From contig NZ_PZZM01000001.1 of assembly GCF_003046175.1 (NCBI RefSeq), positions 3,489,001 through 3,553,000 on the forward strand: 64,000 nt of DNA, read 5' to 3'. Positions 18,812-27,031 of the stretch are shown one piece after another. This stretch comes from Bosea sp. 124 (GTDB taxonomy: Bacteria; Pseudomonadota; Alphaproteobacteria; Rhizobiales; Beijerinckiaceae). The position numbers and the translations under genes were made by a program. The notes under the pieces are model-generated. The model saw nothing but the letters and a program-made list of their open reading frames with translations, was not told the origin of the DNA and ran no database searches. Position 1 is the stretch's first letter. Each line of letters opens with the position of its first letter.

Positions 18812-19012
18812 TCGCGCCATTGCCGAGGCCACCCCACCTATTCGTCTCATAGGAACTGTCTATTAGGCCGCGGCTGGCGGGCTGACCTATGGTCGAGGCA
18901 GACAGCCCGCCTCGGCCATCCGCGATGTCGACAGGCAACCGATGCAGCCGACCTGCAAAGCAGGCGCTGCGGCGGAGGGCTCGCCGAATCATAACAACAG
19001 GGGATCTGATCG

Positions 19013-20536
19013 ATGACACGTTTCGCAATTGCATCGCTTCTGGGCGGCGTCGCCCTTACGCTGTTTGGAATGTCGGCGCAGCCGGCCCTCGCCGGCAAGG
19101 CCGACGACACCCTCAATGTCGCCTTCGCGCTCGAACCCGAGGCGCTCGACACCTATAAGATCGCCGGGCGCGAGGGGCTGATCCTGGCCCGGCACATCTA
19201 TGACGGGCTGCTCTACAAGGATCTCGACACCGGCGAGATCAAGCCGGCTCTGGCCTCGGCCTGGCGCTTCGTCGATCCGATGACGATGGAGTTCGACCTG
19301 CGCGAGGGCGTGACCTTCCACAACGGCGCGAAGTTCAGCGCCGACGACGTCGTCTACACGCTCAACACCGTGCTCGATCCCAATTACGGCACGCGCTTCC
19401 GGATCTCTGTCGACTGGATCGAGAAGGTCGAGAAGGTCTCGGACTACAAGGTCCGGATCAAGCTGGCCAAGCCCTTTGCGGGCGCCATCGAGATGCTGGC
19501 GGACGCCCTGCCGATCTATCCGGCAGCCTATTTCAAGGAGGGCGGCTCGGCCGGCATGGCGGCCAAGCCCGTCGGCACCGGCCCCTACAAGCTTACCGAG
19601 ATGACGCCCGGCATCCGCTATGCCTTCGAGCGCTTTGACGGGCACTATGCCGGCAGCCCCAAGGGCAAGCCCGCGATCGGCAAGATCGTGGTGCGCACCA
19701 TCCCCGAGCTGAACACCCAGTTCGCCGAACTGCTCGCCGGCAAGCTCGACTGGACCTGGCGGATTCCGCCCGACCAGGCGGCCCGGCTCGCCAGCCGCGT
19801 CCAGATCGTCAACGGCCCGATCATGCGTATCGCCTATGTCGGCATGACCGTGACGGCCAAGGGCAAGGATTACCCGACGAAGAACGTGCTGGTGCGCCGC
19901 GCCATCAACCACGCTGTCAATCGCGAGGCGATCGTCAAGGCCTTTGCCGGCGGCGCCTCGCAGGTGCTGAACGCCGCCTGCAATCCCAAGCAGTTCGGCT
20001 GCGCGCAGGATGTCGCGAAGTATGATTTCGACCCCGCCAAGGCCAAGGCGCTGCTGACCGAGGCCGGCTTCCCGAACGGGATCGACATCGAGATGGTCTT
20101 CGCCGCGATGCCGCGTCCGGTCGCCGAGGCGGTCGCGTCCGATCTCGGCAAGGCCGGCATCCGCGTCACGCTGAACGAGCAGCAATTCGCGGCCGGCGTG
20201 CAGAAGTGGCGCGCGGGGGACCTGCCGGCCTTCTTCACCAACTGGGGTAGCTACGGCACGGGCGACGTCGCCTTCATCATCTCGAATTTCTTCGGCGGCG
20301 GCGCCGACGACATGGTGCAGGACAAGGAGGTGATCGATCTCGTCACCGCTGCCGATCAGGCACAGGATCGCGCGCTGCGGCAGGACAACTACGCCAAGGC
20401 TTTGAAGAAGATCGCCGATCAGGCCTATTGGCTGCCGATGTACGACTTCAACATCAATTACGGGCTGTCGGCCTCGCTGGTGTTCAAGCCGCATCCGGAC
20501 GAGTTCGCGCGCTGGTGGCTGTCGAGCTGGAAGTAA
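19013..20536 (+). CDS. peptide-type ABC transporter substrate-binding protein (SBP family 5), second system
   Basis: Periplasmic binding protein of 507 residues with a Sec-type signal peptide ending near QPALA (about 27). The family 5 scaffold includes LREGVTFHNGAKFSADDVVY and VLVRRAINHAVNREAIV. An AGGGG ribosome site precedes the ATG. Two permease genes follow after a 214-base gap filled by a palindromic repeat. The 201-base gap before the gene (18812-19012) holds no gene; only a short ATAG-N7-CTAT inverted repeat was noticed there. Ligand unknown. Confidence 0.92.
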   Translation: MTRFAIASLLGGVALTLFGMSAQPALAGKADDTLNVAFALEPEALDTYKIAGREGLILARHIYDGLLYKDLDTGEIKPALASAWRFVDPMTMEFDLREGVTFHNGAKFSADDVVYTLNTVLDPNYGTRFRISVDWIEKVEKVSDYKVRIKLAKPFAGAIEMLADALPIYPAAYFKEGGSAGMAAKPVGTGPYKLTEMTPGIRYAFERFDGHYAGSPKGKPAIGKIVVRTIPELNTQFAELLAGKLDWTWRIPPDQAARLASRVQIVNGPIMRIAYVGMTVTAKGKDYPTKNVLVRRAINHAVNREAIVKAFAGGASQVLNAACNPKQFGCAQDVAKYDFDPAKAKALLTEAGFPNGIDIEMVFAAMPRPVAEAVASDLGKAGIRVTLNEQQFAAGVQKWRAGDLPAFFTNWGSYGTGDVAFIISNFFGGGADDMVQDKEVIDLVTAADQAQDRALRQDNYAKALKKIADQAYWLPMYDFNINYGLSASLVFKPHPDEFARWWLSSWK

Positions 20537-20576
20537 GTCTCGCGGGTCTGGCTGTCGCGCCCGGCCTCGAAAACAT

Positions 20577-20684
20577 ATCGTCATCCTGGGCGGCCGCAGG
20601 TCGTCCCGGGATCCATCGTAGAGCGCAACATTCTACGATGGATTCCGGAGCTGCGCCGCTTCGCGGCTTGTCCAGGATGACGGT
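20577..20684. repeat. palindromic intergenic repeat, copy 1
   Basis: An imperfect palindrome of about 108 bases. Outer arms CGTCATCCTGG (20579-20589) and CCAGGATGACG (20672-20682) pair perfectly. Inner arms CCGGGATCCATCGTAGA (20606-20622) and TCTACGATGGATTCCGG (20632-20648) pair with one mismatch. The same element occurs at 49372-49479. It lies between the SBP gene and the first permease gene. Confidence 0.85.
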
Positions 20685-20750
20685 TCGCCCATCGGCCGGC
20701 GCTCGTCGCCAAATGCCCACTCATCACACAGCCTCTGGACGAAATCCGCG

Positions 20751-21671
20751 ATGCTGCCTTTCCTCACGCGCCGCCTGATCGTCGCCGTTCTCGTCGCGCT
20801 CGCGGTCTCCGGCATCGCCTTCGGCCTGATGTTCGTCGCGGGCGATCCCGCTGTCGTGCTCGCCGGGCAGGCGGGACGCGCGCAGGATGTCGAGATGATC
20901 CGGCAGGCCTATGGGCTCGACCGGCCGGTCCTGATCCAGTTCGTGGCCTGGCTAGGCCGGGCGCTGACCGGGAATTTCGGCACGAGCCTCTATTTCAACA
21001 TCCCCGTCGCCGCGATCATCGGGGAGCGGCTGCCGGTGACGCTGGTGCTCGGCAGCGCCGCCTTCGTGCTGGCGATGCTGGTGGCGGTGCCGCTTGGCAT
21101 CCTCGCCTCGCTGAAGCCCGGCGGCTGGCTCGACCGTTTCGCCCTGCTACTCGCGGTGACGGGGCAGGCGATCCCGAGCTTCTGGCTCGGGCTGATCCTG
21201 ATCGTCGTCTTCGGCGTCTGGTGGGACATGGTCCCGATCTCGGGCACGGAAAGCTGGCGCGGCTACATCCTGCCCGTCGTGGTGCTGAGCTATTATGCGA
21301 TGCCGGCGCTGATGCGATTGACGCGGGCGGGCATGATCGAGGTGCTCGGTGCCGACTATATCCGCACGGCGCGCGCCAAGGGCGCGGCGCAGGCGCGCGT
21401 CCTGCTGGTCCACGCGCTCCGCAATGCCGTGCTGCCACTGGTCTCGCTGGCCGCGGTGCAGTTCGGCCTGATGCTGTCGGGCTCGATCGTGATCGAGAGC
21501 GTCTTCGCCATCAACGGGCTCGGCCGCCTCGCCTGGGAATCGCTCCTGCGCAGCGACCTCCCCGTCGTGCAGGCAATCATCCTGATCCTCTCGCTGGTCT
21601 ACGTCACGCTGACGACCGCCGCCGATGTGATCAATGCCTGGCTCGACCCGCGCCTGAGGAGCGCTTCATGA
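20751..21671 (+). CDS. peptide-type ABC transporter permease (DppB-like), second system
   Basis: Inner-membrane permease of 306 residues with an N-terminal span (about 7-27) and the coupling loop TARAKGAAQARVLLVHALRN. IESVFAINGLGRLAWESLL near the C-terminus is typical of the DppB family. The next gene's ATG overlaps its TGA by 4 bases. It should pair with 21668-22549. Confidence 0.92.
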   Translation: MLPFLTRRLIVAVLVALAVSGIAFGLMFVAGDPAVVLAGQAGRAQDVEMIRQAYGLDRPVLIQFVAWLGRALTGNFGTSLYFNIPVAAIIGERLPVTLVLGSAAFVLAMLVAVPLGILASLKPGGWLDRFALLLAVTGQAIPSFWLGLILIVVFGVWWDMVPISGTESWRGYILPVVVLSYYAMPALMRLTRAGMIEVLGADYIRTARAKGAAQARVLLVHALRNAVLPLVSLAAVQFGLMLSGSIVIESVFAINGLGRLAWESLLRSDLPVVQAIILILSLVYVTLTTAADVINAWLDPRLRSAS

Positions 21672-22549
21672 CGGTGCTCGATCTCGATCCCCGCATTCTG
21701 GAACGGCGCAGGCTGTGGCGGCGGGTCAGGCGCGAGACCGGCATCCTCGTCGGCGGCGGCATACTGGCCGTCCTCGCCCTGATCGCCCTGCTGGCGCCCT
21801 GGCTTTCCCCGCATGATCCGATTGCGCAAGACCTGACGAAGCGGCTGCTACCACCGTTCTGGCAGGCGGGAACCGACCCTTCACACTGGCTCGGCACCGA
21901 CCATCTCGGGCGCGACTATCTCTCGCGGCTGATCTTCGGCGCGCGGGTTTCGCTCGGCATCGGGCTCGGCGTCACGCTCTGTGCCGGGCTGATCGGCACG
22001 ATGCTCGGCCTTCTCGCCGGCTATTTCGGTGGCCGCACCGACATGGCGATCAGCTTCATCATCACGACGCGGCTGTCGCTGCCGATCGTGCTGGTCGCGC
22101 TGGCGGCGGTCGCGCTCGGCGGGGCTTCGCTGCAGACGCTGGCGATCGTGCTCAGCCTGCTGCTCTGGGACCGCTTCGCCGTCGTGGTGCGTACGGCGAC
22201 GCAGGGGTTGCGCAGCCGCGAATTCGTGCAGGCGACGCGGTCCTTCGGCGCCTCGCATCTCTTCCTGATGCTGCGGAGCATCCTGCCGAACCTGCAGAAC
22301 ACGCTGATCGTGGTGGCGACGCTGGAGGTTGCCAACGTTATCCTGCTCGAGGCTGCCCTGTCCTTCCTCGGCCTTGGTGCCCGCCCGCCGACGCCGTCCT
22401 GGGGGTTGATGATCGCGGAGGGACGCGAGCAGATCCTGTTCGATCCGTGGCTGATCGCGCTGCCGGGTTCCGCCCTCTGCCTGCTGATCCTGGCGGTCAA
22501 CCTGCTCGGCGACGGCGTGCGCGATGCGCTCGATGCCACGCGTTCCTGA
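21668..22549 (+). CDS. peptide-type ABC transporter permease (DppC-like), second system
   Basis: Inner-membrane permease of 293 residues. It has a cytoplasmic N-terminus, a first span at about 27-47, the GTDHLGRDYLSRLIFGARVS segment of DppC proteins and the coupling loop ATRSFGASHLFLMLRSILPN. I chose the ATG at 21668, in an ATGA overlap with the preceding permease; the frame is open further upstream only inside that gene. No ATPase gene follows. Confidence 0.91.
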   Translation: MTVLDLDPRILERRRLWRRVRRETGILVGGGILAVLALIALLAPWLSPHDPIAQDLTKRLLPPFWQAGTDPSHWLGTDHLGRDYLSRLIFGARVSLGIGLGVTLCAGLIGTMLGLLAGYFGGRTDMAISFIITTRLSLPIVLVALAAVALGGASLQTLAIVLSLLLWDRFAVVVRTATQGLRSREFVQATRSFGASHLFLMLRSILPNLQNTLIVVATLEVANVILLEAALSFLGLGARPPTPSWGLMIAEGREQILFDPWLIALPGSALCLLILAVNLLGDGVRDALDATRS

Positions 22550-22715
22550 CCGCGTTCCGCCTCCGGACGACGAACGGCATGCGCCCTGCATGCCGAATGT
22601 TGCCGCCGTGCCTGCGGGAGCGCGACGCGGCGGGGGCTGGCTTGCGCTTCCGTTCCGCGGGGGCGACAAGGGGGCTTCGCGAGAGGAAGCCGGCGCAGAG
22701 CCGGGGAGAGGGTCC

Positions 22716-23699
22716 GTGACGGCAAAGCGTCCGAAACTGCATCACCTGAACTGGAACCTCCTGCACACGTTCCTGGTGATCGTCGAGGAGCGCAGCATCA
22801 CGCGTGCGGCGGATCGGCTGCTGGTGCGCCAGCCCTCGGTCAGCGCCGCCCTGCAGCGGCTGGAAGAGACGCTCGGCGGCCAGCTCGTGCAGCGCGACAG
22901 CCGGCGCTTTGTCCTGACCAAGCGCGGCGAGCTGCTCTACAAGGAATGCGTCGACATCTATCGCAGCGTTGCGCGGATCGGCGACAAGCTGTCCGAGGAG
23001 CATGACGAGCTCACCGGGCTGGTGCGCATCCAGGTCGTCACCCATGTCGTCCTGCCGGCGCTCGACCGGGCTCTCAGCCGCCTCAACCGCAAGCACCCCT
23101 CTGTCACAGTCCGCATCGATGTCGCGACCAGCCACGATATCGTGCGCTCGGTATCGCAGAAGCTCGGGCCCTTCGGGATCTGCCTGTTGCCGAATCCGCT
23201 TGCCGGCCTGAGCTGCAAGCGCCTGCTGCGCGAGGAGTTCGGCATCCTGTGCGGGCGCGACCATCCGCTCTACGGCCGGCGCAACGTGCCGCTGCACGAT
23301 CTGGTGGAGGAGCCCTTCGTCGCGCTCGCCTGCGGGCAGGATGGAGCGCTGGAACCCATGGTCGCGCTGCGCGAGGGGGCGGGACTCGGCAACCGTACCG
23401 TCGGGTCGAGCCCCAATCTGGAGGAGGTCGCGCGGATGATCGCGGCCGGCATGGGCATCGGCATCCTGCCGCTGGCCCCGGTACAGGACGCGGTCGATGC
23501 CGGCACGCTGTGGAACCTGTCGGGCGCGGGCGACGACCTCGGCGCCGATCTCTACTTCATCAGCAGCCCGACGATGGGGATGAGCGCGGCGGAGATCGCC
23601 TTCCAGCGCCTGTTCGAAGCCGAGATCGAGATCGACGAGGCGGAGCCCGCCGCCGTGTTCGAAGCGTATCTGTCGGACACGGCCTATCCGGCCGCGTAA
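22716..23699 (+). CDS. LysR family transcriptional regulator
   Basis: Regulator of 327 residues from a GTG start with a GGGGAGAGGG ribosome site just upstream. The N-terminal winged helix-turn-helix (about 10-68) contains RSITRAADRLLVRQPSVSAA, and a LysR substrate-binding domain follows. It lies 166 bases downstream of the second peptide importer on the same strand and may regulate it. The preceding gap (22550-22715) holds a GGCATGC-N5-GCATGCC hairpin at 22576-22594 and no gene. Confidence 0.9.
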   Translation: MTAKRPKLHHLNWNLLHTFLVIVEERSITRAADRLLVRQPSVSAALQRLEETLGGQLVQRDSRRFVLTKRGELLYKECVDIYRSVARIGDKLSEEHDELTGLVRIQVVTHVVLPALDRALSRLNRKHPSVTVRIDVATSHDIVRSVSQKLGPFGICLLPNPLAGLSCKRLLREEFGILCGRDHPLYGRRNVPLHDLVEEPFVALACGQDGALEPMVALREGAGLGNRTVGSSPNLEEVARMIAAGMGIGILPLAPVQDAVDAGTLWNLSGAGDDLGADLYFISSPTMGMSAAEIAFQRLFEAEIEIDEAEPAAVFEAYLSDTAYPAA

Positions 23700-23706
23700 C
23701 GCGCAA

Positions 23707-23739
23707 CGGGAGCATCCGGGTATGGCCGGCATGCTCCCG
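23707..23739. terminator. hairpin between convergent genes, likely bidirectional terminator
   Basis: CGGGAGCAT (23707-23715) pairs with ATGCTCCCG (23731-23739). Inner CCGG repeats extend the stem by four pairs with one bulge. It fills the 60-base gap between convergent LysR and MBL-fold genes. There is no clear T tract, so termination efficiency is uncertain. Confidence 0.5.
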
Positions 23740-23759
23740 CGTCGGCCTTGCCCGAGCGG

Positions 23760-24758
23760 TCAGCCGGGCAGCATCTGCATTGGCGCCGGCAGGTAGCGGA
23801 AACCGTCGCCGGCCTTGGTGAGATTACCGAAGCCCGGCCAGGCGAAGTGATAGGACATCACCGGCATCCTTTCCTCGGCGAGCATCGTCAGCAGCCTGAC
23901 GCGCGATTGCACCGCCTGCTTCGGGTCGCTGTCATAGGCGAATTCGAGGCGGGGGTTCTCGGTCAGCAGGACGGCGTGATGCGTCAGGTCGCCGAGGAAG
24001 GCGAAGGACTTGCCGGCAGAGGCGACTTTGAAGATGTGGTGGCCGAGCGTGTGGCCGGGCGCGGCCATGGCCTGGATGCCCGGCAGGAATTCCTGCTGGT
24101 CCTTGAAAAAGACGATGCGGTCGCGCACCGGCAGCAGGTTGGCGCGGGCATGCTCGATGAACGCCTTCAGCGGCGAACCGAGCTTGCTCTCATCGGTCCA
24201 GAAATCGAAATCGATCTGGCTGATATGGATGCGGGCATTCGGGAAGAGCGCCTTGCCGTCGGCCGTGCAGATGCCGCCGATATGGTCGATATGGGCATGG
24301 CTGCAGACGATGTCGTCGATGTCGCCGGGCTTGATGCCGGCTTCCTCCAGGCTCTTGAGCAGCCGGCCGGTGGTCGGGCCGAAGGCCTTCGAGAAGCCCA
24401 TGCCGGTGTCGAACATCACCAGCCTGTCGCCGAAGTTCACGATGGGGATGTTCTGCTCGAGGACGACATTGTCCTTGGGCAGGAAGCTGGCATCGAGCAT
24501 GCCGTAGACGGTCTCCTTGGGCACGCCGAGAAAGCTGGAGCCGGGGTCGCCCAGCGGCAGTGGCCCGTCGGAGACCACCGTGACCTCGGCCGTGCCGAGC
24601 ATGAAGCGGTAGAAATAGGCCGGCTGGGTCTTCGACAGCGGCGCCTTCGCGAGGGCCGGGACGCTCATCGGGAAAGCAGCCCCCGCTGCGAGCGCCGCGG
24701 CCGAGCCCAGGAACCCGCGACGGCTGGCGGACGGCAGAGTGAACTGGTCGTTCGACAT
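23760..24758 (-). CDS. MBL-fold metallo-hydrolase, exported
   Basis: Metallo-beta-lactamase-fold protein of 332 residues. It has a Tat-type signal (SASRRGFLGSAAALAAG, cleavage near PALA at 37) and the metal motif SHAHIDH (His154, His156, Asp158, His159). Further His residues lie in PGHTLGHH and SYHFAWPG. Members hydrolyse lactones, esters or thioesters in the periplasm; the substrate is not clear here. I chose the ATG at 24758 because it begins the signal peptide and follows a GGAGG ribosome site. The divergent LysR gene at 25027 is the likely regulator. Confidence 0.88.
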   Translation of the reverse strand: MSNDQFTLPSASRRGFLGSAAALAAGAAFPMSVPALAKAPLSKTQPAYFYRFMLGTAEVTVVSDGPLPLGDPGSSFLGVPKETVYGMLDASFLPKDNVVLEQNIPIVNFGDRLVMFDTGMGFSKAFGPTTGRLLKSLEEAGIKPGDIDDIVCSHAHIDHIGGICTADGKALFPNARIHISQIDFDFWTDESKLGSPLKAFIEHARANLLPVRDRIVFFKDQQEFLPGIQAMAAPGHTLGHHIFKVASAGKSFAFLGDLTHHAVLLTENPRLEFAYDSDPKQAVQSRVRLLTMLAEERMPVMSYHFAWPGFGNLTKAGDGFRYLPAPMQMLPG

Positions 24759-25026
24759 GGCATTTCCTCCTGTGTGGTGTGGGTTCCGGCGTTGGCCGCC
24801 GGCATGTTGTCGTTGGTCGTGCGGGGTCGGCCGCTCGCGTCCGCCATCCGCCCGCGGGGACGATGCACCTGCGCCGAAGCCCGGACCAATATCGGTTCGC
24901 TCTAGCCACCATAACGCAAAGCTGCCGCGCGCGGCGGTGGAGAGCGGCCGCGGCCTAGTCATCGCGGCGTCGCGCCGCTATTGAGGCGGGCGGCATCCGC
25001 GCGGCCACTGCGAGACGAAAACGGCG

Positions 25027-25989
25027 ATGGACTTACGCCAGCTCCGCTATTTTGCGGCCATTGTCGAGCAGGGCTCCTTCTCGAAGGCGGCGACGAAGTT
25101 GCGCGTGGCACAGCCGGCGCTCAGCCAGCATCTGCGCCATATGGAGGACGAGCTCGGCGTCGCGCTGCTGCATCGGGGCACGCGCGGGGTGCTGCCGACG
25201 GAAGCCGGCGAGCGCCTGCTGACGCGGGCCCGCATCATCCTCGCCGAGTTCGGGGCGCTGCGCGAGCAGGTCCGTGGCGAGGCCGAGCTGCCTGGCGGGG
25301 AGGTCAGGATCGGGCTTCCCGGGACGGTGAGCGAGCAGTTCAGCGTGCCGCTGATCCAGGCGGCGCGGGAGCGCTACCCGGCGATCCGCATCCGCATCGC
25401 CGAGGCGATGAGCGGTTTCGTGCTGGACTGGCTGCGGCGCGGCGAAGTCGATCTCGCCATGATCTACTCGACCTCGGACCTGAAGGGCCTCGGCATCCAC
25501 CATGTCCTGACCGAGGAGCTCTGCTTGTTTGCAGCCGTCGGGGCTGGCAGCCCGCCCGCAGCGCCGGGGGAGACGGTCGCGATGGCCGATGCGGCGGCGC
25601 TGGAGCTGATCCTGCCGGGCCTCGGGCATGGCCTGCGCGACCAGATCGACGAGGCGGCCGGAGAGGCGGGAGCCACGATCCAGCCGGCGATCGAGATCGA
25701 ATCCTACAGCCAGATCAAGCGGCTGGTGGAGCAGGGCTTCGGCTACAGCATCCTGCCGCGCATGGCCGTGGCGGGACAGGAGAAAGCCGGGGTCTTCCAG
25801 ACCTGGCCGCTCGCCCGGCCGTCGCTCTATCGCAAGGTATATCTCGCCTATTCGACCGAGCGCCCGATGCCGGCGGCAGCCCGCGCCATCGGCCAGCTCT
25901 CCTGGGAAATCCTGCGCGGCCTCGTCAGCGACGAGACCTGGACCGCGACCCTGGGCGAGGATGGCGGCCCGCCGACGCTCTACGGTTGA
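25027..25989 (+). CDS. LysR family transcriptional regulator
   Basis: Regulator of 320 residues starting MDLRQLRYFAAIVEQGSFS, with the helix-turn-helix at about 1-62 (KAATKLRVAQPALSQHLRHM) and a LysR effector domain from about 90. It resembles the Nac/CynR-like branch with a MDLRQLRYF opening. It is divergent from the exported MBL-fold hydrolase. The 268-base gap (24759-25026) holds no gene and I found no convincing operator in it. Confidence 0.9.
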   Translation: MDLRQLRYFAAIVEQGSFSKAATKLRVAQPALSQHLRHMEDELGVALLHRGTRGVLPTEAGERLLTRARIILAEFGALREQVRGEAELPGGEVRIGLPGTVSEQFSVPLIQAARERYPAIRIRIAEAMSGFVLDWLRRGEVDLAMIYSTSDLKGLGIHHVLTEELCLFAAVGAGSPPAAPGETVAMADAAALELILPGLGHGLRDQIDEAAGEAGATIQPAIEIESYSQIKRLVEQGFGYSILPRMAVAGQEKAGVFQTWPLARPSLYRKVYLAYSTERPMPAAARAIGQLSWEILRGLVSDETWTATLGEDGGPPTLYG

Positions 25990-26010
25990 GGCCCGTCCCG
26001 GCGAGGCCCC

Positions 26011-26847
26011 TCACAGGGCGCGGGCCGTTCCCTCCATCCGCAGGCGCCCGTCGGCGCCCTCGGTCCAGGTCCGGATGGTTCCATCCTCCTGCCGCCGGGC
26101 TTTCACAACGAAGGCGGCGCCCGCGATCAGCGGGCTGACGCCGCGATAGTCGAGCTTCAGGGTCGAACGTCCCGTCAGGACCGCAGCGATGTTGAGCATC
26201 AGCGTCGCCTGGATCGGGCCATGGACGACGAGCCCGGCATAGCCTTCCTCCCGCGTCACATAGGGCAGGTCGTAGTGGATGCGGTGACCGTTGAAGGTCA
26301 GCGCCGAGTAGCGGAACAGCAGCACGGGCCCGGCTTCGACCGTCCAGCTCAGTTCGGCTGGCTGCGGCTCGGCTGCGGCGGCGGGCGCGGCGGGAAGGCT
26401 GGAGGCCTCGCGGTAGACGATGTCATGGCGCTCGCGCAGCGCCAGCCCGCGCGGCGTGGAGAGTTCGTGGTCGATGGCGACGAAGCAGAGCGGGCCGGTG
26501 CGACCCTCCTTGGCGGTGACGTTGCTGATGCGCGAGCGCCGCGTGACGAGGTCGCCCTCGCGCAACGGCGCCATGGTCGCGATGCTGCCGCCCGCCCACA
26601 TCCGGCGGGGGAGCGGCACGGGCGGCAGGAAATCGCCCTTGGCCGGGTGCCCGTCCGCGCCGAGCGCCGCCATCGGGGCAATCGGCGGGGCGAGACACCA
26701 GTGCAGGGCGAGCGGAGCATCGCCCGCGGGGCAGGGCGCCAGATGCGGGGCGAAAGTCGCGGCGTAGCTTGCGATCAGGCGCGGCGTGACGAGGTCCGAG
26801 GCCTCCTCGGTGCGGCCCATCCAGGTTTTGAGATGCTCGATATCCAT
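26011..26847 (-). CDS. MaoC/HTD2-like acyl-CoA hydratase
   Basis: Hot-dog-fold protein of 278 residues. The N-terminal half matches the FAS1-like dehydratase domain. The C-terminal part carries the hydratase signature FNGHRIHYDLPYV and YAGLVVHGP, with likely catalytic Asp and His. Relatives include mesaconyl-C4-CoA hydratase and HTD2-type dehydratases. The ATG at 26847 was chosen because upstream sequence is an intergenic repeat. It is the third gene of a module with CoA-transferase and acyl-CoA dehydrogenase, so it probably hydrates the enoyl-CoA they make. Substrate unknown. Confidence 0.85.
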   Translation of the reverse strand: MDIEHLKTWMGRTEEASDLVTPRLIASYAATFAPHLAPCPAGDAPLALHWCLAPPIAPMAALGADGHPAKGDFLPPVPLPRRMWAGGSIATMAPLREGDLVTRRSRISNVTAKEGRTGPLCFVAIDHELSTPRGLALRERHDIVYREASSLPAAPAAAAEPQPAELSWTVEAGPVLLFRYSALTFNGHRIHYDLPYVTREEGYAGLVVHGPIQATLMLNIAAVLTGRSTLKLDYRGVSPLIAGAAFVVKARRQEDGTIRTWTEGADGRLRMEGTARAL

Positions 26848-26867
26848 GATGCGCCCTTCCTGGATTG

Positions 26868-27016
26868 GGTGCGGGAACCCCCTCTCCTGTAAGGAGAGGG
26901 GCAGGGGTGCGGTGCTGGCGGTTTGACACCGCAGCTGTCGTCCAACGGCGGCTGCGGTGTCGAACGGCCGCCCCTCACCCTGCCCTCTTCCTATGGGAGC
27001 GGGTTCCCCGCGCCTT
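26868..27016. repeat. composite palindromic intergenic repeat
   Basis: The 184-base gap between the hydratase and dehydrogenase genes is filled by nested inverted repeats. A perfect inner pair is GACACCGCAGC (26925-26935) with GCTGCGGTGTC (26951-26961). Outer G/C-rich flanks (GGGAACCCCCTCTCC near 26873 and GGGAGCGGGTTCCCC near 26995) are also roughly complementary. This resembles multi-copy elements common in alphaproteobacterial gaps. Confidence 0.65.
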
Positions 27017-27031
27017 GTCTTCAAACGGATT

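Noticed and set aside
18989..20584. Open frame of about 530 codons opposite the second peptide-type SBP
   Set aside because: The plus-strand protein has a signal peptide and family 5 motifs, while the antisense translation has none.
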